Positions 1-5,257 of a stretch of 11,597 nt of DNA are shown in pieces. The translations under genes and the position numbers were made by a program. Each line of letters starts with the position of its first letter. The stretch's first letter is position 1. Origin of the DNA: Archangiaceae bacterium (GTDB taxonomy: Bacteria > Myxococcota > Myxococcia > Myxococcales > Myxococcaceae). Location: positions 1 through 11,597 of the forward strand of contig JAHFDQ010000024.1 of the NCBI GenBank assembly GCA_023248915.1, given 5' to 3'. Below the pieces are notes generated by a model. That model was not told where the DNA came from. It worked only from the letters and a program-made list of their open reading frames with translations, and did not search any database.

Positions 1-1
1 A

Positions 2-448
2 GGGCTCGACCCGCTCTTGCAGACGATCTTCGACTCGCAGAGGTTCGAGAAGGTTCGCAAGCACCCGCGAGTCCCCGTGCAGTTCCGCGCGAGTGAGGAA
101 GCGCCCTACTCGCCTTCCTACATCGTGCGCGACCTCTCGGGGGGGGGCGCCGGGGTCGAGATCGAGGCGCCGAGCGTGCCGAAGACGGTGCGCGTCGGCG
201 TGCTCTTCCTGCTCGAGCTGTCCACGACGATGGGCAACCTGGCCCTGCACGGCGAGGTGGTGTGGGTGTTCGAACCGCCGACCGAACGGTCGAAGTGGAT
301 CAACCCCTCGTTCGGAGTGAAGTTCGGCAAGCTGCGCGCCGACACCCGCGAACGGCTGGGCCAGATTCTGGTGCTGAAGAGCCTGCCCCCGCCGCCCTGG
401 AAGGCGCGGGTGGCGTTCGGTTCGGAAGCCGTCACTCGGATGCCGTAG
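2..448 (+). CDS. PilZ domain protein, probably 5'-truncated by the window edge
   Basis: This is a PilZ domain protein, a cytoplasmic family that binds cyclic di-GMP and passes the signal to motility, polysaccharide or transcription partners. Numbering from the in-frame TTG at 17, the RxxxR motif is R14-KHP-R18 and the DxSxxG motif is D39-L-S41-GG-G44. A GVKF strand follows near residues 99-102. Both c-di-GMP-contacting motifs are intact, so ligand binding is likely. The body is about the size of a single PilZ domain with a short tail. The frame is open to the first base of the window, and the only start candidate inside it is the TTG at 17. I therefore think the true start lies upstream, and give the first complete codon. 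It converges on the vapC-like gene with a hairpin between the two stops. The output partner cannot be told from the sequence. Confidence 0.85.
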   Translation, partial: GLDPLLQTIFDSQRFEKVRKHPRVPVQFRASEEAPYSPSYIVRDLSGGGAGVEIEAPSVPKTVRVGVLFLLELSTTMGNLALHGEVVWVFEPPTERSKWINPSFGVKFGKLRADTRERLGQILVLKSLPPPPWKARVAFGSEAVTRMP

Positions 449-449
449 C

Positions 450-467
450 CCGGGCCGTTCAGCCCGG
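450..467. terminator. Hairpin between convergent genes, possible bidirectional terminator
   Basis: A perfect 6-bp all-GC stem (450-455 CCGGGC with 462-467 GCCCGG) encloses a 6-base loop. It lies in the 22-base gap between the PilZ stop and the vapC stop, where the two genes converge. There is no T tract on either side, so intrinsic termination is an inference from position and symmetry. Confidence 0.4.
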
Positions 468-470
468 CGA

Positions 471-866
471 CTATGGCGCGATGAAGCCAGCTTCTTTCAG
501 GAGCATGCGATCGAAGGTCGCCACGGAGTTGCCACCGGCTGCCTTCGCCTGCTCCCGAATGAGGTAGTCGGCAAAGTCGCCTCGACCCTCCTCGAAGGCG
601 TCGACCGCCTTCGACACGAGGTCCTTCGAGACGATCAAGAGCTGCTTCGCGTGCAGGAGCTGGCGGAGCGTTTCGAGGACTCGAACCCGGGGCACCTTGT
701 ACGAGTAGGTCAGCACCCAGACGAGCTCGCAAAGCACGACTTCGGGAACGAGAAGGGGGTCCTCGTCGCGACTCGCCTTCTCGATCATCCGTATCGCGCG
801 ACGGTGCTGCGCCAGGTCGTCCACGACGAGAAATCGAACGAGGACGTTGGTGTCGAGCGCGATCAC
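471..866 (-). CDS. vapC: PIN-domain ribonuclease toxin, VapC family
   Basis: This 131-residue protein spans the usual length of a VapC toxin, a Mg-dependent ribonuclease held inactive by its antitoxin. The PIN acidic residues are visible in order: D5 in the N-terminal LDTNVLVRFL strand, E47 in LCELVWVL, D97 and D100 in GDFADYL, and D119 in the TFDR motif near the C-terminus. All are intact, so the enzyme should be active. Its ATG overlaps the TGA of the upstream AbrB-type gene by 4 bases (863-866), the tight coupling typical of toxin-antitoxin operons. VapC toxins usually cut tRNA or rRNA, but the target cannot be predicted here. The assignment to the VapC group, and not another PIN branch, rests on the partner gene and size. 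Confidence 0.93.
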   Translation of the reverse strand: MIALDTNVLVRFLVVDDLAQHRRAIRMIEKASRDEDPLLVPEVVLCELVWVLTYSYKVPRVRVLETLRQLLHAKQLLIVSKDLVSKAVDAFEEGRGDFADYLIREQAKAAGGNSVATFDRMLLKEAGFIAP

Positions 867-1102
867 TTGCGGCGGACGGCCTTCCTGATCGCGTGCTGCA
901 TCTGTTCGACGGAAACCCCCTTGATGGGCGACCTCACCGACCCCTTCAAAGACAAGAGGTCGACCGTCTCGGGTTCGACGACGACCGAACCATCACGCGC
1001 CGTGCGAAAAGACACTCGATCGCCCGGCCGCAACCTGAGCTCGCGCCTGACCTCAATCGGGAGGGTAATCTGGCCCTTGCTGGTGATGGTCGAGCTGGGC
1101 AT
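863..1102 (-). CDS. vapB: AbrB/MazE/SpoVT-type antitoxin, VapB
   Basis: A 79-residue protein with the swapped-hairpin AbrB fold near its N-terminus: STITSKGQITLPIEVRREL (about residues 4-22), then the LRPGDRVSF strand. This fold dimerises and binds DNA. The C-terminal third (about 50-79) is basic and probably wraps around the toxin, as in known VapB proteins. The gene precedes vapC with a 4-base overlap, so the two are expected to form one autoregulated operon. The start at 1102 is the only ATG fitting the family's N-terminus. An AAGGA sits directly against it with no spacing, so the ribosome-binding arrangement is unusual and a short or leaderless 5' end is possible. Duplicated TTCCTTAC sequences just upstream are a candidate operator. 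Confidence 0.92.
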   Translation of the reverse strand: MPSSTITSKGQITLPIEVRRELRLRPGDRVSFRTARDGSVVVEPETVDLLSLKGSVRSPIKGVSVEQMQHAIRKAVRRK

Positions 1103-1140
1103 TCCTTACTCGCCGCGCGTTTCCTTACCTAAGCCTAGGC
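1102..1140 (-). promoter_or_regulatory. Candidate vapBC operator/promoter: direct repeat plus palindromes
   Basis: On the plus strand TTCCTTAC occurs at 1102-1109 and again at 1121-1128, a 19-base offset. The first copy touches the vapB start codon. The second runs into an inverted repeat, CTTA-CC-TAAG (1124-1133), and then the palindrome GCCTAGGC (1133-1140). The patch is AT-richer than its surroundings. VapBC complexes usually repress their own promoter through such symmetric sites. The role is inferred from position. Confidence 0.35.
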
Positions 1141-1173
1141 GCGGGCGCCAGCGCAGGCAAGCCCCGCCCGCGC
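1139..1173 (-). terminator. GC-rich stem-loop downstream of the acyl-CoA dehydrogenase gene
   Basis: A perfect 9-bp stem (1139-1147 with 1165-1173) encloses a 17-base loop in the 105-base gap between the dehydrogenase stop at 1208 and the vapB start. No T tract follows in the minus direction. It could end the dehydrogenase transcript or be a chance product of GC-rich sequence. Confidence 0.28.
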
Positions 1174-1207
1174 GCCTCGGACACTCCGCGCGGCGCCCAG
1201 CGAGCGG

Positions 1208-2995
1208 CTACGCCACGACCGGGTAACCCCCGAGGCTCTCGATGCGGGTGACGACCGCTTCGACCAGGTCGTGCGGGTCGTGCGGAATGAAGAACTGGAG
1301 CGCGGAGATCTTCTCCAGGTGCCGCGCCAGGTCGGCCCCCTTCGCCGAAGACGCCAGCGCCTTCTGGGCGTTCGCGTACGAGCGGGCCTGCGCGCCCATG
1401 CAGTACGACTGCACCATCGCCACCCGCGCCGGGTCGAGCGCGCGCCGCGCCGCCGCCTGCCGGGTGCGCGAGATCATCGAGTCGAGCGCGAAGACGTCCA
1501 TCACGATGTCGGCGATGGCGGCGAGAATCATCTGCCGCTTGTCGAGCTCGGGCCCGTAGGCCTCGGCCGCGACCTTGATCGCGTACACCGCCAGCCGCTT
1601 CAGGTACTCGGTGGCCAGCGTCTCTTCTGCGAGCGCGTCGGTACCCTTGGCCTTGGGCAGGCTCTTCTTCGCCAGCTCTTCGTCCAGCGCCTGGGCGAAG
1701 TCGAACAAGGGCAGCGCGCCCTTCACCGTGCGCTTCAACAGCATGCCGGTGATCAACATGCGGTTGATCTCGTTGGTGCCTTCGAAGATGCGGTTGACTC
1801 GCTGGTCGCGATAGGCCCGCTCGACCGGGTACTCCTCGATGAAGCCGTAGCCGCCGTGCATCTGCACGGACTCGTCCAAGAGGGTGCCGTACGCTTCCGA
1901 CCCGAACACCTTGAGGATGGACGACTCGACCGCCAGCTCTTCGATCGCGGCGATCACCTTGGTGTCGTAGTCCTTGGCCGTCTTGTCGGCCCCCACCAAG
2001 AGGTCGTCGATGCAGCCCGAAGTCCGGTAGGTCATCGTCTCGACCGCGTAGGTCAGTTGCGCCATGCGGGCCAGTTTCTCGCGCATCAGGGGAAACTGGA
2101 CGATGGGGGTGTCGAACTGCTTGCGGTCCTGCGCGTACGCCAGCGAGTTGGCGAGGTGGTGCTTCATCCCGCCGATCATCCCCGCGCCCAGCTTCAGCCG
2201 GCCGAGGTTGAGGATGTTGAAGGCGATCTTGTGGCCCTTGCCGATCTCTCCCAGCAGGTTCTCGGCGGGAATCTTCATGTCCTCGAAGATGAGCGAGCAG
2301 GTGGACGAGCCGCGGATGCCCATCTTGTGCTCTTCGGGCCCGACCGAGAGGCCGGGAGTCCCCTTCTCGACGATGAACGCCGTGAACTTCTCGCCGTCGA
2401 CCTTGGCGAACACGATGAAGACGTCGGCGAAGCCGGCGTTGGTGATGAACTGCTTCGAGCCGTTCAGCACCCACTGCTTCTTGTCGGGGCTCAACACCGC
2501 GCGGGTCTTCGCGCCGAGGGCGTCCGACCCCGAACCGGTCTCGGTCAGGCCGTAGCAGGCGACCCACTCGCCGGTGGCCAGCTTGGGCAGGTAGCGCTGC
2601 TTCTGGGCGGGAGTGCCGAACCAGGTGATGGGCAGCGTGCCGATACCGGTGTGCGCGCCGAAGGTGACCGACCACGAGGCGTAGACCGACATCGCCTCGG
2701 CCACCAGCATCGAGGTCGTCTTGCCGAGCCCCAGGCCGCCGTAGGCCTCGGGGATGTCGATCATCAAGAACCCCAGCTCGCCGGCCTTGAGGAGGATGTC
2801 GCGCCACATCGCGTTGTCTTTCTTCTCGAGGTGCTCGGCCTTCGAGAGCACTTGCTCGCGCGCGAACTGCACCCCGGTCTTGAAGGTGCTCTTCTGGTCG
2901 TCGCTGAAGAGCTCGGGCGCCATCACCTTGGCCGAACCGACTTCCTTGATGAGAAAAGAGCCTCCGGTCGTCGCGTCTTTGTTGTCGGCCGCCAT
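1208..2995 (-). CDS. Acyl-CoA dehydrogenase, FadE/VLCAD-like with C-terminal extension
   Basis: This 595-residue FAD enzyme catalyses the first step of fatty-acid beta-oxidation, oxidising acyl-CoA to trans-2-enoyl-CoA and passing electrons to electron-transfer flavoprotein. Visible family blocks are YGLTETGSGSD (148-158), LNGSKQFITNAGFAD (177-191), DRKQFDTP (290-297), QMHGGYGFIEEYPVER (378-393) and RIFEGTNEINR (402-412). In the last, E405 is at the catalytic-base position. About 165 residues after the core (430-595) form the helical extension seen in the long and very-long-chain group and in Bacillus FadE, which is nearly the same length. Long-chain substrates are therefore likely. The frame is open further upstream, but I start at the ATG at 2995 because GGAGG precedes it at proper spacing and the protein then begins like its relatives. 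No ETF gene lies nearby. Confidence 0.95.
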   Translation of the reverse strand: MAADNKDATTGGSFLIKEVGSAKVMAPELFSDDQKSTFKTGVQFAREQVLSKAEHLEKKDNAMWRDILLKAGELGFLMIDIPEAYGGLGLGKTTSMLVAEAMSVYASWSVTFGAHTGIGTLPITWFGTPAQKQRYLPKLATGEWVACYGLTETGSGSDALGAKTRAVLSPDKKQWVLNGSKQFITNAGFADVFIVFAKVDGEKFTAFIVEKGTPGLSVGPEEHKMGIRGSSTCSLIFEDMKIPAENLLGEIGKGHKIAFNILNLGRLKLGAGMIGGMKHHLANSLAYAQDRKQFDTPIVQFPLMREKLARMAQLTYAVETMTYRTSGCIDDLLVGADKTAKDYDTKVIAAIEELAVESSILKVFGSEAYGTLLDESVQMHGGYGFIEEYPVERAYRDQRVNRIFEGTNEINRMLITGMLLKRTVKGALPLFDFAQALDEELAKKSLPKAKGTDALAEETLATEYLKRLAVYAIKVAAEAYGPELDKRQMILAAIADIVMDVFALDSMISRTRQAAARRALDPARVAMVQSYCMGAQARSYANAQKALASSAKGADLARHLEKISALQFFIPHDPHDLVEAVVTRIESLGGYPVVA

Positions 2996-3071
2996 GCTGC
3001 CTCCGGGGTGCGCGTGGGGCGGCGAAGATATGCTCCACCGCACCGCGCCGGAAGTGATTAGATGCCGCGCC
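2996..3071. promoter_or_regulatory. Divergent promoter region (acyl-CoA dehydrogenase / lipoprotein)
   Basis: This 76-base gap must hold the start signals for both flanking genes, since they are transcribed apart. On the minus strand GGAGG sits just before the dehydrogenase ATG, and a TCTAAT hexamer (3062-3057) resembles a -10 box with no clear -35. The plus-strand gene has no convincing ribosome-binding site. No strong operator symmetry is visible. Confidence 0.4.
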
Positions 3072-3404
3072 ATGACGCGTGCCCTGCCCTTCGCCCTGGC
3101 GGCGCTTGCCCTGGCTGCCTGCGGCCCGACCGTCGGCGACCCGTGCACGGTACCCGCCGACTGCGGCGGCCAATTCTGCATCACCCGCGACTACGCGCCA
3201 GGCGGCTACTGCACCCGGCCGTGCACGCTGGCCGACGCGAACAGCTGCCCCGCCGGCACCTACTGCCTGCGCGACGCCATCGCCAAGGACACTCCGGGCT
3301 GCTTCCGCCTGTGCAAGAGCCAGGCGGAGTGCCGCACAGGGTACTCGTGCCGCATCGCCAGTGAAGGGTTGCAGGCGGTGTGCATCGGGCCGGCGGGCCT
3401 TTAG
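3072..3404 (+). CDS. Small cysteine-rich lipoprotein
   Basis: A 110-residue secreted lipoprotein. The N-terminus (MTRALPFALAALALAAC) is a short lipoprotein signal ending in an LAAC lipobox, with C17 as the lipidated cysteine. The mature part carries 12 further cysteines (25, 31, 36, 47, 51, 59, 65, 77, 81, 87, 93, 104), an even number consistent with six disulfides. Two segments share spacing: C47-x3-C51-x7-C59-x5-C65 and C77-x3-C81-x5-C87-x5-C93, suggesting an internal duplication. Such Cys-patterned lipoproteins are common and poorly characterised in myxobacteria. An adhesive or surface structural role is possible but unproven. The start at 3072 is chosen because it alone gives the signal peptide; upstream in-frame starts would bury it and run into the dehydrogenase gene. 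Confidence 0.85.
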   Translation: MTRALPFALAALALAACGPTVGDPCTVPADCGGQFCITRDYAPGGYCTRPCTLADANSCPAGTYCLRDAIAKDTPGCFRLCKSQAECRTGYSCRIASEGLQAVCIGPAGL

Positions 3405-3429
3405 TCCCCGTGCAATTCCTGTCGCTCGC

Positions 3430-4218
3430 CTACCGCCACTTGCCGGCGTCGGGCCGGGGCGCGCCTGGCCGTGGGTACACCAGGCGCAGCTCTTCGAACA
3501 CCACCTTGCCGTCGTCTCCGTAGACCGCGGTCATGGCCGAGGCCACCTTCGCCAGCTCGGTGCCGAACGACGGCACGAAGCAGACGTCGGTGGTGGTCGA
3601 GAAGCGGTCCTTGAGGCGGACGAAACCCCGACGCAGCGTCGCCACGTCGAGCTGCCCACCTCGCAGGGGCACCGTCGGTCCGTTGGGGTCCGCGCCGGGC
3701 AGCTTGCCGACGTTCGTCTGCAGCTCGAAGCCGTCCTGGCGCTGTATTACGCGCACCTTGCCCGGCTTGGCCTCGTCGAGCCACGCCTGGAACGCCTTCT
3801 CGTCGAACAGGCCGACCTTGAAGGCGACCTTCCCCTCGGGGTGGGCCAGCCAGACTTCGGCGCCCGCGTGGTCGAGGGCCGCCAAGAGCTCGACCTCCTG
3901 GGCCAGGTACACGTCGGCCTCGGGGACGAGGAGCACCACCGTGCCCTCTTTCACGCCGGCCAGGTCGGGCTTGGCCGTGCCGTCGAGCCGCAGTCGCCGC
4001 GCGGCGCGGGGGACCTCGGGGCCGAAGACCGGCGCCGGCGTCAACCGGTAGGCGGCCTCGCGGTCCTCGCCGCCGTCGCCGGCGCCGGCAGGGCCGGTCA
4101 GCGCGGGCAGGGGCTGGGGCGCGAGCGCCTTCAGCGGTTCGGTGTTCTTCGAGGTGCAGCCGGCGGCGAGCGCGCACAGCGCGACCAGTGCGGCGGAAAG
4201 ACCCATTCGGACTCTCAC
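3430..4218 (-). CDS. Lipoprotein with two ExbD/TolR-like segments
   Basis: A 262-residue predicted lipoprotein. The first residues (MRVRMGLSAALVALCALAAGC) give a basic start, a hydrophobic stretch and an LAAGC lipobox with C21 lipidated. A Gly/Pro/Ala-rich linker follows. Two segments then resemble the periplasmic part of ExbD/TolR proteins: about 91-130 (VVLLVPEADVYLAQEVELLAA and on), and about 183-250, with PLRGGQLDVATLR, then VCFVPSFGTELAKVASAM and an LRLVYPRP end. The usual ExbD N-terminal membrane helix is replaced by the lipid anchor, so it is unlikely to be a canonical ExbD energising subunit. The resemblance is judged by eye. The GTG start at 4218 overlaps the upstream phosphatase stop (GTGA), so the genes are translationally coupled; an ATG at 4206 is an alternative that keeps the lipobox. 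It converges with the Cys-rich lipoprotein gene. Confidence 0.75.
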   Translation of the reverse strand: MRVRMGLSAALVALCALAAGCTSKNTEPLKALAPQPLPALTGPAGAGDGGEDREAAYRLTPAPVFGPEVPRAARRLRLDGTAKPDLAGVKEGTVVLLVPEADVYLAQEVELLAALDHAGAEVWLAHPEGKVAFKVGLFDEKAFQAWLDEAKPGKVRVIQRQDGFELQTNVGKLPGADPNGPTVPLRGGQLDVATLRRGFVRLKDRFSTTTDVCFVPSFGTELAKVASAMTAVYGDDGKVVFEELRLVYPRPGAPRPDAGKWR

Positions 4219-5186
4219 GGCGAGCCCTCCTGGGCCGGAAACGCCTGGTCGCGGCAGGACGACGACGCCAGCCCCTGGGCCACGGCGTCGTCCGCCGCCG
4301 TCCGGGCGTCCTTGAACAGCACCATTCCGTCGAAGCGGGCCGGGACGTTCGAGTGGCCGACGTCGTGAATGTAGACGCGCAACACCCGCTCGGGCTGCTC
4401 GCGGCGAATCTCGGCGTACACCTCGGGGTCGTGCTCGCCCGAGTCACCCACCAGCACCACCCGCCCCGGCAGCGACCCGATGAGCTTCCGGATGACGGGC
4501 TGCTTGTAGTTCCTCAAGGTGCCGACGCCCAGGTCCCGCAGATAGAGCCCGAAGAACGGGAAGCCGTTCACCGAGAGGAAGCTCGCCACCCGCGAAACGT
4601 ATTGGACCGGCGAACCCGACACGAGGGCGAACCCCGGAGGCGCGGCCTTGTCGTTCCGAAGGCATCGGTAGAAGGCGGCCATGCCCGGCACCACCGGCTG
4701 GGTGCGGGAGTCCTCGAGCAGCGCGGCCGAGAACAGGCTCTTCGGATCATTCACGTTCGTCACGGCCAGGGTGTCGTCGAGGTCCGAGACGACGAAGAAC
4801 GGCGCCTTCGGCGAGACGACCTCGACCTTCGCGGCCCCGGCGCCGCCCGCCACCCGCGCCTGGGCGTCGTACAGCCCAGGGGCGAAGGGCTTCGAGGGCG
4901 GCGCGCTGAAGGTCACTTCGAAGGCGCCCCCCTCGCCCGAGGTCGCGGTCTGCACCGCGCCGTCGAAGGCGACCGTCACCTCGGCGCCTTCCCACTCTGG
5001 AGCCGTCAACCGGCGCAGGTTGCGCGACAGGGCTGAGCTGCCTTGCGAAGCGGCCTCGGCCTGCACCCTGCCTGAGACCACCACCCGCTCGCCCTGGCCG
5101 AGCGCGGGAAACAGGAGCACCGTCGGGGCGGCGAGCGCCAGGCGGGGCGTCAACGCCATGAGAGCAAGCCAGGGGCTCGGGCGCAT
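4215..5186 (-). CDS. App1-type (DUF2183) HAD-like phosphatase, exported
   Basis: A 323-residue protein of the App1/DUF2183 family, named after yeast phosphatidate phosphatase App1, with a HAD-type catalytic core. HAD motif I is D135-L-D137-D-T139, with D135 the expected nucleophile. Motif II is the SGSP at 190-193. A lysine in NYKQP (K228) fits motif III, and GDSGEHDPEVY (247-257) is the family's diagnostic acidic motif. Residues 30-125 look like a beta-sandwich with strand-rich VVVSGRV and FEVTF segments, as often precedes this domain. A hydrophobic start ending LALAAP suggests Sec export, so it probably acts in the periplasm or outer membrane on a phospholipid or other phosphoester; the substrate is unknown. 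The ATG at 5186 gives the complete signal. It is the first gene of a pair with the ExbD-like lipoprotein and is divergent from the kinase gene. Confidence 0.88.
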   Translation of the reverse strand: MRPSPWLALMALTPRLALAAPTVLLFPALGQGERVVVSGRVQAEAASQGSSALSRNLRRLTAPEWEGAEVTVAFDGAVQTATSGEGGAFEVTFSAPPSKPFAPGLYDAQARVAGGAGAAKVEVVSPKAPFFVVSDLDDTLAVTNVNDPKSLFSAALLEDSRTQPVVPGMAAFYRCLRNDKAAPPGFALVSGSPVQYVSRVASFLSVNGFPFFGLYLRDLGVGTLRNYKQPVIRKLIGSLPGRVVLVGDSGEHDPEVYAEIRREQPERVLRVYIHDVGHSNVPARFDGMVLFKDARTAADDAVAQGLASSSCRDQAFPAQEGSP

Positions 5187-5257
5187 GTTCGGGGGCGTCC
5201 TCCGGAGGGCATGGTACCCTCGCGGCTCACTTTCTAATCCATCCGTGGAGCTGGTGA
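5187..5257. promoter_or_regulatory. Divergent promoter region (App1 phosphatase / Ser-Thr kinase)
   Basis: This 71-base gap separates two divergent genes. It contains a perfect 10-base palindrome CCTCCGGAGG (5199-5208), a GGTACC palindrome (5213-5218) and, for the plus strand, a TCTAAT hexamer (5233-5238) matching the -10 consensus at 5 of 6 positions, with no clear -35. GGAG at 5247-5250 is the kinase ribosome-binding site, 7 bases before its GTG. Confidence 0.4.

Noticed and set aside
471..1102. VapBC as part of a defence island
   Set aside because: No other defence, phage or mobile gene is in the window. A lone chromosomal toxin-antitoxin pair is common and not evidence of a defence locus.
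1125..3173. Very long open frames across the acyl-CoA dehydrogenase gene, including a 596-codon frame on the opposite strand
   Set aside because: They are products of high third-position GC. Their translations are Arg/Gly/Ala-rich and show no family motifs, while the 1208-2995 frame has complete dehydrogenase motifs.
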